In this document: positions 36,332 to 45,700 of the stretch, in pieces | How positions within the stretch are numbered: the first letter of the stretch is position 1 | Layout: each line of letters opens with the position of its first letter | DNA from: Phormidium tenue FACHB-1052 | GTDB lineage: Bacteria; Cyanobacteriota; Cyanobacteriia; Phormidesmidales; Phormidesmidaceae | DNA: 52,507 bases | Direction of reading: 5' to 3' | Assembly (NCBI RefSeq): GCF_014696675.1 | Contig: NZ_JACJQN010000027.1 | Location: 1 to 52,507 of the forward strand | The notes under the pieces: generated by a model | Told to the model about the DNA's origin: nothing | Databases searched by the model: none | What the model saw: only the letters and a program-made list of their open reading frames with translations | Program-made: the position numbers and the translations under genes

Positions 36332-37075
36332 ATGTCAACTAAGTCTGTTAAGAAGAAAAACAACAAGAAGAGTTCTCAGCTTAGTCAACCGGCTAATGAA
36401 TCTGAGAGCAAGCAGCCCCAGAGCGACAGCACCGTTTTAGGACTCAGTCCGCGAAAGCTTGGCTCCGTAGTGGCAGCGGCTGTGCTTGCCGAAGTTTCCC
36501 AAGTTGCCGCCAATAAGATCTCTCAGGCAGTAGCCCAATCAAACCCCAAAGAAACACTTCAAGATCAGCTCGACCCGCTCAATCATTCGGTGAAGACTGC
36601 TGTAGGCGGGGTAAAAGAGGCGATTGTCAATGCCGTTGCGCCAGCCTCAGAAGCGTCGGATGTGGTGGAAAGCACCCTAGTTAACGGTCAATCTGCCGCC
36701 GCCGGAGTTGACCAGGGCATAGAAAATGCCAAAGAAGCCGCCGCCGTGACGGCAGGTATTGCCCAAGAGCGGGCTGGCGAACTGATCGACGGCACTAAAC
36801 AGAAAGCGGATCAGACGCGAGAGTTTGTGGTGGCTCAAATCGAGCATGCGATCGCTGGAGCAAAAGGCAAAGCCGGTAAAACGCGCCATGCTTTAGGCGA
36901 TCGCATTGACGCCACCCAAGATAGCGCTAGCGCCACCCAAAAAGCGGTAGCTCAAGTTATTGACGAGGCTGTTGACAAGGTGAAGACAATTCTGGCCGCT
37001 GCCTCAACCTCTTCTCAAGGGAATGAAAAACGAGGGAAGAAGGCAAAAAAGGCCAAGAAGAAGAAAGGTAAGTAG
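36332..37075 (+). CDS. Hypothetical Lys/Ala-rich helical protein
   Basis: This 247-residue protein has a Lys/Asn-rich N-terminus (SVKKKNNKKSSQ), a hydrophobic helix-like segment (RKLGSVVAAAVLAEVSQVAA, about 45-65) and a long Ala/Gln/Lys-rich helical region with repeat-like spacing (about 90-225). The last dozen residues are nearly all basic (KKAKKAKKKKGK). The pattern recalls LEA-like or apolipoprotein-like amphipathic helices and histone-like tails. Binding to membranes, DNA or polyphosphate is possible but not shown. I do not recognise a family. It is convergent with the 1213-residue gene, 40 bp away. Confidence 0.65.
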   Translation: MSTKSVKKKNNKKSSQLSQPANESESKQPQSDSTVLGLSPRKLGSVVAAAVLAEVSQVAANKISQAVAQSNPKETLQDQLDPLNHSVKTAVGGVKEAIVNAVAPASEASDVVESTLVNGQSAAAGVDQGIENAKEAAAVTAGIAQERAGELIDGTKQKADQTREFVVAQIEHAIAGAKGKAGKTRHALGDRIDATQDSASATQKAVAQVIDEAVDKVKTILAAASTSSQGNEKRGKKAKKAKKKKGK

Positions 37076-37115
37076 TGGAAGTAAGCCCATGTCCTTGCTG
37101 TCGTCGGCAGGGGCC

Positions 37116-40100
37116 TTAAAACGTCATTGGCGCGATCGGTTCAATATCCGGGTCGTGGCCACCCACTTGGCTGGTGCGCAGTACCCAGGCCGATGCGCCG
37201 TACTTGAGAAACTTATGCACCACCACGTCGCTGGCCTTGCGGGGAAACACCGTGCGCCAGCTGCCCAGCCCCATCAATAGGTTACGCAAAGGTTCGTCTT
37301 CGATCGAGCTGCCCAGGTTAAATTCGTTCTTTTCCCAGGCGGGACGCAGGCCCCCCAAGGGTTGCAGGGTGTCTTTGAGGTCTTTGCCGAAGAGGGCGAG
37401 TTGATATAGGGGCTCAGCCTGGTCGGGGTGCTGATCAAGCAGAGCATCGGCATGGTGGTAGAGGCTGACACCAATGCCTTGCAAACTGGCAAACAGCGCC
37501 TGGTTAGAGTCTTGGGAGCAGTTATTGGACGGGCCGACAAAGGTGCCGCCGGTGCCGTCGCCAATGCGGTAGCGGGCGGTCATCGCTTGCAGGTGGGCCT
37601 CCATGCGGGTGAGGGGAGAGCGGCGCTCATCGTCAAAGTAGTAGTAGCGGTTGAAGGCGTCGAGCTTAACTAAAATGTCGCAGGTGGGGCGGGTGCCCAG
37701 CCAGCCCCGCTGGCGATCGCCCTGATACCGCGACCAGTGAATCGTGCCCGCAATTAGCCCGTCAATGTTGTGGGCGTAGACCTGGTAATAGCGAATCTCA
37801 AACCGCCGTTCATCAGCCAGCGGGTCGTACACCACGTCGGCCCGACCGTAGGCAAAGTGGCCAAAGAAAATCGGGGTGGCGGCGGCGGGCTCTCGGTGGT
37901 TGCCGCCGATGCCGCCGTAGGTGTGGAGGATGAGGGCGCGATCGCCCACCTGCCACTCGTCGATTGCGTCGCGAATCGCCTCGGGTCGCCCGTTGTCGCG
38001 CACCGTACAGAGCACCGAGCTGACCTTGCCTTTTTGGGCCACCACGTCGGCCCACGACTCGTTGCGAATGTAGCGGTAGGCTGATTTTGCTCCGCCAAAT
38101 ACAACGCGATCGGGCTGGAGCCGAAACAGTGCCCTGGGAGCGAGAGCCTGCACCACAAAGGTGCCACTGGCATCAGGCGCGCCGTAGATATACCAACCAG
38201 TCTCGTTGTAGGGCGATCGCTCCAGACCTTCTGTAGTAGAGGGGTGGCTGCCGTAGACCGCCATTGGGGCCACCGGGGGCAGGCTCACCCCCTCTTCGGG
38301 GCCATCAAAAGCGCGGCTGGCCTTGTTGAAATGCCGTACTCGCCACTGGTCGCCCGATGAGCCCACAAACTGCACCAGGCCGTAGTAGCGCCCCGTCACC
38401 TCCATCGGCTGAGCCGCGATCAAAAGCGTGACCCCGTCGCGATCGAGCACCACCTGGGGATTTTCGACCACTACCACCAGGTCATCCTCCGGCAGCGACC
38501 CGGCCAGAGATTCTAACGGGTCGACCCGCAGCCAGTGGTTGAGCCGCACCGGATTAACCACGCCGCCAAAGCGGCTGGCATACTCGGCATCCGCGCTAAA
38601 GTGCACATCGTGGGTGACGGCTTGCACCATCTGTTGGGTGAGGGGGTGGTCAGACCAGCGCAGCTTTACCACTCGACCCACCAGCCTGCGGTGATCGTTG
38701 GGCGCGTGGTGAATTTCGTAGAAGACACCGCCAAAGCGCTCGGCCTTGGCGGGCAAAATCAGCCGCCCAATCCAGTCGCCAATGGGCACGTAGAGCGCTA
38801 GGTTAGGGTGCTGATCGAGCGGATAGCTCTCGTACTGCACCAGGGGATGGGCGCGAAAGATATCGTAGTTATTTGCCTTGCTGCCCCGCTCCAGCCCGGT
38901 TTCTAAGATTTCACCCCGCAGAATGGCGTTGATAGTGTCGATGGTCTGAGTCAAGGAACTGCGGCCATCGGGCAGCACCAGCTTGGGGTCGAGAATGCCC
39001 CCCGGCACCTGATGGCCCACCGGCCCCAGGGAAATGAACGAGATTTTGCCCCTGCGCTTCGCCCGATTCCAGAACGAGAGCGGAAACAGCCGCCAGCGCC
39101 CCGGAAAAATCTTTGGCCCCAGCTTTTCCACCACATCCTTCTCGCCTGAGAGGTGATAGAGATGCTCCAGTTGGAGTAGGTTGATGTTGGCACTCATCAC
39201 CCCACCCAGGGAGATGACGTCGATGGGCGCACCTAGGGCCCGCTTGAGGTAGGGGGCGCTGGCACAGCACATCTGCCCGCCGCCGCTGTAGCCCATCAGC
39301 GTGACGGGGGTGCCGCTGCCCACTCGGTAGCCATTTTTGATCAGACCGTTAAACACCACCTGGGCAATGCCCTGGTTGTAGAGCGGGCCGTAGCGCTTGT
39401 CAGCCGACACCCCCACAATCAGCACGTTGCGAATGTTGACCAGCAGACCCAGCACGCTCATGGGGTTGGCAAATCGCAGCCTGTCAGCGTAGCGCCACAG
39501 AAACGACAGGGGCCGATCTTCATCCAGGGGCGCATTCATCACCGAGTAGGGCATGATGCCGCGAATCAGCGCCACGCCCTGGGGCAGGGTGGGGGCCAGG
39601 GTGTCGAGAAATTCTTCGATGTCGGGCAGGTACTCAAAGCTGGAAATGCCGATGCCGTCAAGGTAAACCATGTAGCGGCTGACCTGGCTGTGGTCGACCA
39701 CGGGTTCAGCCAGTTCTCCGGCGTTGACGGTGGTGTTAACCTCGTCGTCATACCAGCCGGCCCACCAGCCCAGAGTTTCGAGCGGGGCCAGCAGCCCGGC
39801 CACCACCAGAGCGACAATACCAATCCAGACAAAGTTCAGCACTAGCAGCGCCAGGCTGGGCAGACCGCTCAACCAGCCAAACCACCAGGCTCGAATAGGC
39901 CGCAGCAGTGCCAGCACCACTACCGTTAGCACCGCCATAGCGCCTAGGACGAGCAGTGTCTTAAAGCTATCAAGGCGATCGCCGTTTGAACCGGCATTGA
40001 CCGAGACGGTCGAGCCCCCGACTCTGGCCAGAGCTAGGGTCGGAGGCTCACCAGTGACAGCGGCGATCGCATCCCCCTGACTGAGGGCGCTGAATCGCTG

Positions 40101-40757
40101 GGTAAACTCTTCGTGCCAGCGGGTAGAGGTGTCGGCCAACCCCGCTTGATACGACTCGGTCAAAGCTCGGCGATTGGTGACGAGATCGACCCCCGCCGCC
40201 CGATTGGCAATGCGCTTGCCCAAGTTGGCAATGGGCTGACCCACAGTGTTTTGCAAAACTTGCAGCAAAATCCAGCCCAGGGCAATGTAGCTAAAGGCAT
40301 GGCTGGTGCCCAGGTTGGCGATCGCCCCAAAGCCCACCACCATAGCCAGCAAATGCCACACCGACAGCAGGTTGAGAATGGGCACCCCCAGGTAGGGCAA
40401 TGCTCCCAAAAAGCTAAACAGCAGCGGGGCGTAGGCCAACCCCAGCACCGTCACCAGCTGCCCCAGGGGAAGGTTCTGCGACCAAGGGGCCAGGGTCACT
40501 AGCCAGGTACTCACCACCAAGGCCAAAAAACCAAAGGCAAACAGCACCGCATTAATGCCCAGACTGAGCACAAATCGGGCGGGCCGCACCTGGTTAATGA
40601 AGAGAATAATACTCTGCCCAATGCCCTGAGATAGCCCCGCCAGCAAAACCACTAACAGCGCCAGGCTTCTCCCCGCTGGTACGGTGGTGGCAATGCGAAA
40701 AGCCTCGTCGTTGAGAGCAAACACGTAGCCCAGCACTTCCCAGAAGCGATCTAGCAT
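37116..40757 (-). CDS. Large membrane protein with an internal serine-hydrolase motif
   Basis: This 1213-residue protein starts with several hydrophobic helices (about 25-185, Yip1-like in spacing), followed by further helices at about 265-345. A central alpha/beta-hydrolase-like section contains GYSGGGQ (nucleophile serine near residue 490). The last 600 residues are soluble with few hydrophobic stretches, possibly beta-rich, and include DRVVFGGAKSAYRYIRNESW and RALILHTYGGIGGNHREPA. The second of these also resembles a hydrolase loop. The layout suggests a membrane-anchored lipase, esterase or peptidase. Catalytic Asp and His cannot be assigned by eye. It has no operon partner in the window. 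Confidence 0.72.
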   Translation of the reverse strand: MLDRFWEVLGYVFALNDEAFRIATTVPAGRSLALLVVLLAGLSQGIGQSIILFINQVRPARFVLSLGINAVLFAFGFLALVVSTWLVTLAPWSQNLPLGQLVTVLGLAYAPLLFSFLGALPYLGVPILNLLSVWHLLAMVVGFGAIANLGTSHAFSYIALGWILLQVLQNTVGQPIANLGKRIANRAAGVDLVTNRRALTESYQAGLADTSTRWHEEFTQRFSALSQGDAIAAVTGEPPTLALARVGGSTVSVNAGSNGDRLDSFKTLLVLGAMAVLTVVVLALLRPIRAWWFGWLSGLPSLALLVLNFVWIGIVALVVAGLLAPLETLGWWAGWYDDEVNTTVNAGELAEPVVDHSQVSRYMVYLDGIGISSFEYLPDIEEFLDTLAPTLPQGVALIRGIMPYSVMNAPLDEDRPLSFLWRYADRLRFANPMSVLGLLVNIRNVLIVGVSADKRYGPLYNQGIAQVVFNGLIKNGYRVGSGTPVTLMGYSGGGQMCCASAPYLKRALGAPIDVISLGGVMSANINLLQLEHLYHLSGEKDVVEKLGPKIFPGRWRLFPLSFWNRAKRRGKISFISLGPVGHQVPGGILDPKLVLPDGRSSLTQTIDTINAILRGEILETGLERGSKANNYDIFRAHPLVQYESYPLDQHPNLALYVPIGDWIGRLILPAKAERFGGVFYEIHHAPNDHRRLVGRVVKLRWSDHPLTQQMVQAVTHDVHFSADAEYASRFGGVVNPVRLNHWLRVDPLESLAGSLPEDDLVVVVENPQVVLDRDGVTLLIAAQPMEVTGRYYGLVQFVGSSGDQWRVRHFNKASRAFDGPEEGVSLPPVAPMAVYGSHPSTTEGLERSPYNETGWYIYGAPDASGTFVVQALAPRALFRLQPDRVVFGGAKSAYRYIRNESWADVVAQKGKVSSVLCTVRDNGRPEAIRDAIDEWQVGDRALILHTYGGIGGNHREPAAATPIFFGHFAYGRADVVYDPLADERRFEIRYYQVYAHNIDGLIAGTIHWSRYQGDRQRGWLGTRPTCDILVKLDAFNRYYYFDDERRSPLTRMEAHLQAMTARYRIGDGTGGTFVGPSNNCSQDSNQALFASLQGIGVSLYHHADALLDQHPDQAEPLYQLALFGKDLKDTLQPLGGLRPAWEKNEFNLGSSIEDEPLRNLLMGLGSWRTVFPRKASDVVVHKFLKYGASAWVLRTSQVGGHDPDIEPIAPMTF

Positions 40758-40949
40758 TGGCTCAGCCTCAACCTTGTGCCGAGATTTTACTCCAAGGTTA
40801 AAGGCAAAACTGCCACTGTTAGGTTAAATGAAGGATTTTGGAGCGATTGCGAAACGAACGCTCCACGAATCGCAACGTTAGCTCAGACTAGGCACGAAAG
40901 GGGACGCACGTTGCTGAATGCGGCTTAGCCAACACAGGCTTTTCTCACT

Positions 40950-41460
40950 TTAACCCACCGCCAGCATGGCCTCAGCGGTCATTGCCCAATCGGGAAAAGT
41001 AGGCGATTCAACCACAGCTTTTCCCTCAAATGTGGCTTCGCCAATGCCACGCCACTTGTACTGATTGCGCTTTTCTAAATAGTCACGGCGGCGATTCTCG
41101 GCTCCTGGGCTAACCACCTCGACTACCCGCTAAGGGGGAGCCATCTGTAGGGTAATGGCCGCTTGCCCCAGCTTGCGCATCTGCTCGGGATAATCAGATG
41201 CAGCATTTGTCAGGTCGGGACAGCAATTTTTGGGCTGACCTGGCACAGCTAGGGCCAAACCCTGGAGACAAATTTGAGCAGCATCTACCAACACTTTCAA
41301 TACGTCTTAACGCTTTAGGGCGCAACGCAAATTGTCGTACAGCTCTGGCGGCATCTCAACCAATTCTCCGTTAGTGAGTTCGTAGTAGCCTTCGACCTCC
41401 TGGGCGTAGGAGAGAACGTTGCTAAAGGGCAATTGAGCGACCCAAGAAGCCCAAGGCACT
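40950..41460 (-). pseudogene. Decayed Uma2 (DUF820) family nuclease-like gene
   Basis: Reading the minus strand gives fragments of the Uma2 family. The N-terminal piece is VEGYYELTNGELVEMPPEL (near 41400-41340). The C-terminal core is RVVEVVSPGAENRRRDYLEK followed by RNQYKWRGIGEATFEGK (near 41129-41020), and the end SPTFPDWAMTAEAMLAVG runs to a stop at 40950-40952. A TAG at 41130-41132 interrupts the core, another stop follows the N-terminal piece, and the usual segment after the (A/W)RGI motif (normally EYW-VDP) is missing. Uma2 genes are very abundant in cyanobacteria and often decay. The upper boundary is approximate. Confidence 0.75.
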
Positions 41461-41626
41461 GGAGAAAAGTCTAGTGATCGGTGAGTTGCATGGTATATCT
41501 AGGCTTGGTGATTGGAAACGTTAGCTTGTTTCAGTTCTTGATTGAGGCACCGTAAAAAAAGAACTGTGGAGTACATCCATAACATCAGTTTCAGTAGTGC
41601 GATTTTTAATTTTGCATCCCCAAAAA

Positions 41627-42508
41627 ATGTCGAAGCTTCGTCTAAAACTCTATGTATCTTGCATTGCGTTCGTTCTTTGCCCTGGCATAGCAAGTCCTGT
41701 TTTTGCAATTTCCAACCAATCAGTTATCAGTCTTGCCAGAGAGAACTACTCCATTGCCACAGCTCTAGAGAGTTATCCATCTATTACACCTATCCAAGAA
41801 CCTAATGTTGAAGTTGAGGGTGCCGACATAACATTGACAGAAGCAACAATAACTGATGCACCGTCAGCTCTTGAGCAAGCATTAGAACTTGGTGATAAAG
41901 CGACTGAACAAAGTAACGTTGCAGCTAGTAGTGAGGACTGGGGTAACGTTTCTCGCCAATGGTTAAAAGCTATTGACCTTCTTCAGCAAGCTTCTCAAGA
42001 TGAGGCGCAACGCAGTGAAGCATCGCAAAAAATTGGAGAATACCAACAAAATCTTGCTGACTCGACACGCGAGTTCTTTGCTTTAAGCTCTGGAGAAGGA
42101 ACAACATCCGGAAGAGCAAGAGTCGGAGCGTCGATGTCGGCTATAGCTCGAAATAACTCTCCTGCTTTTCAGGATAAAAAAACCGAGTACGATACCTGGG
42201 AATTAATTCATCGTAAAAACACATTGCGATTAAGTTTTTACTCCAGCATTGCAATTTTTGCATTAGTAGTTGTCATTGTGATAGCTGGGATTCTTCTATC
42301 TTATGAGCAGCTTAGAAGGGGCTTGTCATCAGAAACAAAGTTTTCCGTTAAAGGAGGTACGGTCGAGCTCAGCTCTTCGATCATTGGTCTTTTGGTTTTG
42401 TTTATATCACTAGCTTTCTTCTACCTCTACTTGCTGGAAGTTTATCCCATACATGAGATTGGAGCAAAAATTGAAGACAATTCTGGTTTAACTGGTGAAA
42501 TCAAATGA
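41627..42508 (+). CDS. Hypothetical exported membrane protein
   Basis: This 293-residue protein has a signal peptide (LYVSCIAFVLCPGIASPVFA, cleavage near residue 27). A helical, Ser/Gln/Ala-rich extracytoplasmic region follows (about 30-185; LLQQASQDEAQRSEASQKIG). Two C-terminal membrane helices lie near 205-228 and 258-280. It resembles proteins annotated only as hypothetical in cyanobacteria. I chose the ATG at 41627, which starts directly at the signal peptide; a GTG ten codons upstream is less likely. The gene is AT-rich, lacks HIP1 sites and sits between a pseudogene and the NRPS operon. Confidence 0.7.
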   Translation: MSKLRLKLYVSCIAFVLCPGIASPVFAISNQSVISLARENYSIATALESYPSITPIQEPNVEVEGADITLTEATITDAPSALEQALELGDKATEQSNVAASSEDWGNVSRQWLKAIDLLQQASQDEAQRSEASQKIGEYQQNLADSTREFFALSSGEGTTSGRARVGASMSAIARNNSPAFQDKKTEYDTWELIHRKNTLRLSFYSSIAIFALVVVIVIAGILLSYEQLRRGLSSETKFSVKGGTVELSSSIIGLLVLFISLAFFYLYLLEVYPIHEIGAKIEDNSGLTGEIK

Positions 42509-42720
42509 ATTACTAGACTATAAGTTATCGTTGATGATTGTAGTTTCAGATAGAGCTGTCTAACAGTCACCAAGCTAAACAACCGTGGTGCAGCGAGTTG
42601 TTGCGATATGCTAGTAGAGTTACAAAGAACTTTGCAACCGCTGACCACGAAGATTAGACTAATTTGAGAGAATGGAAAGACTCAAATACTGTAGCTATTT
42701 GAGTTAGCGCAACGCTGCAT

Positions 42721-45700
42721 TTACGTCAGATAATGCCCGAGTTGTTGCGCCAGAATTTGTACATGAGGTTGTTTTAGCAACGATAAATGATTACCGGGAA
42801 CTTCGTGTAGTTGTATATTCTTAACTAATTCACTCCAGCCCAGTGTTTCATCAAATTGATTAGCATCTGATTGTTCTGCTGCCTTAAATAGGGCGATCGC
42901 CTGAGAATAAGGCTGAGGCACATAATCTTGGGTTGCCTGACTATTCGCATAGACAATAGGCAGCATGGCATTAATGGCAGATTCATCCGCCAGGCGCAGT
43001 CGAGACTCTTCGGGAATGAGTCGGGTGATGGCTGACCATTGCCAGCGAGAGAACCAGGAATTTTGAGATTGCAGGCGCTGGGTCGCTAGTGCGCCAAGAT
43101 CCAACAAAAATGGCAGGGTAGACCAGAGGGCAGTTTTCATCAAGAATTTGAAACTTTGAGAAAAAGAGGGTTTGGTGCAGGGCGCAACCGTATCGAAAAT
43201 TGCCAGCAGTTCAACTTTTTCGCCTGCTTGAGTCAGTTGTTGCGCCATCTCAAAGGCAACTAACCCCCCAAAAGACCAACCTCCTAGGTAATAGGGGCCG
43301 TGGGGCTGAAGGGTTTGAATGGCCTGAATGTAATAGGCCGCGATCGCCTCCATGCGATTCAGCGGGCGAGATTTGCCATCCAGCCCCAGAGGTTGCAACC
43401 CATAGAAACTGCGATCGCTCTTCAGGTGATGAGCCAGTTCTAAATAGGGAAATACAACCCCGAACATAGGATGCACACAGAAGAAGGGAGGCTCGCTACC
43501 GCCCAAAGCTAGGGGAACGAGTGGTGAAGTAGGGGGTAGGGTGAGTGAAGTTTCCTGTTGGGGAGGAACAGAAATGACCTGAGACGGCTGACTGAGCAAC
43601 GTCGATTGTTTGCGCCGATAAGCGGTGCGATCGAGTCGAACAAGGGGAGGAGTGGTTGGGGTGGTATCGCGTAATGCGTCCAGAATGGGTGCTAGTTGGG
43701 CAATGGTAGGAGCTGCAAAGACATTCTTTAGCGGGAGTTCTAACTTAAAGGTGTCGCGGATGCGAGAGGTCATTTGGGTGGCTAATAGGGAATGCCCACC
43801 CGACTCAAAAAAGTTATCGTGACGGTTGACATGCTTGAGTTGTAAGAGTTCTTGCCAGATCTCAATGAGAGCCGTCTCGGTTGAAGTTTGGGGTGCGTTT
43901 GACGCAGGCAGATCGTTATGCTGAGCGTGGTCAAGCGGGGGAAGGGCACGTCGATCGACTTTACCACTCGAATTTAACGGCAGGGTGGCTAACGGCACAA
44001 ACGCCGCAGGAACCATGTAGTCAGGTAACGCCTGAGTGAGATATTGCCGAAGCTCAGGAATGAGTTGCCGAGCGATATTTGCCTGAAGGGGATAGTTGGT
44101 GAACGGCTGGGGCGATCGCTCGTTGTGCGGTAATACATCCTCCGCTGCATCAACCCCATGACGAATTAACATTACATCGTAATCCCCAGCCGCAGAAGAT
44201 GTTGACCAAGTAATCTCTACGGTGTAGGGCAGTGTTGTTTCTAAATTCCACCAGTCCTGCGGATCGATTGCTAAGCTTTCAGTGTCTTTCAATTGCTCTC
44301 GCATTCGCCCAACGGTTTTGGGTGCTTTTTTATTCTGAAGCCAGTTTGCTGTTGTAACAGCACCATTCACTCGGCTATTGGCCACATTCGTGATGATGAA
44401 AATTTCTGGCTCAGCGGCAAGGAGTTGCTGGTGGGTCTCTTGGACGGTCACTGAATGATGTTTCCAGTCAAGTTGCTCCCTCGGATCTCTAATAGCTAGC
44501 GTAGGTTGAGCTGAGGCACAAAACCCAACATCACGGGATTGTTCCACTCGCAGCAAAACGTTGTAACGGAACTGTGTCATTTCATTCTGGCTATGGCCCC
44601 GCGTGAGTCGAATATCAACCTGTCGAATTTGGGTAAATTGCGATCGCAGCGCATAAAAGAACGCTGGATCAATGGCCAATTCTGGCTCTTCAAACTGCGA
44701 TCGCTCAACTTGATGCCAGAGTTGCGATCGCTCTACACCATCCTCTGCCTGAACAAATTTCATCCAGCTATGAAATGCAGGTAATAAGGCTAGGTTTCGC
44801 ACATCTCCAACAAATAAAATGCCATTCTCTGCTACAGTTGCAATTGCTTTTTCTAAAACCTGCATTAAATAGGCTTCGTCTGGAAAGTACTGCACAACCG
44901 AGTTCAAAATCACGACATCAAACGATTCCAGATCAATTCCCTCAAAATCGGTTGCTATACGCTGTAAAAGCTCAATATGGGAGAAATTTAGATTGTCTAG
45001 TTGAGCTTGAACTGACGATAGAGAAACCGCCGAAAAGTCTGTGCCTACATACTGCTGACAATGCGGTGCAATTTGAAATAACAACAATCCTGTACCACAG
45101 CCAATCTCCAAAACGCGCTTAGGTTTCAGTGCGAGAATTTGCTGAACGCGATCGCTCACCCATTCCTGCATCTGCTCAAGGGGAATGGGTTTTCCGGTGT
45201 AGCTGCTGTTCCAGCCAGTGATGTTGAATTGTGGATTGCTGGGTTCTGGGTGCTGAGGGGTTCCTGTAGATTGGTAAGTTTGGTTGTAGAGGGTTTGCCA
45301 GTGTTGCAGGTGTTGAGTTTGGAGCGATCGCAGACCTGTTTCTTTCAGGTAGTCAGTATCAAGGCTGAAGTAGGCAATCAGAGACGATGCAGCGGAGGGG
45401 ATGACAACGGCATCTTGAATCGCGGGATGACGCTGTAGTGTCGTTTCAATTTCACCCAATTCCACCCGAAAACCCCGAATCTTGATCTGGTGATCTATTC
45501 GGCCCAGAAAATGAATAGTGCCATCACGGTTATACAGGACGCGATCGCCGGTTTTATAGAGAGTTGACTGCTGTTTATTAGTTGGGGAGAAAACACCTTT
45601 TAAGTCAGTACTGACAAACCGTTTCATCGTCAAACCCGGACGATTGAGATACCCTTGGGCGACTCCTGCCCCCCCGATGTACAACTCCCCTGGGATTCCT

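Noticed and set aside
45139..45438. Forward open frame inside the NRPS
   Set aside because: It is antisense to the methyltransferase-containing part of the A domain, which is strongly supported on the other strand.
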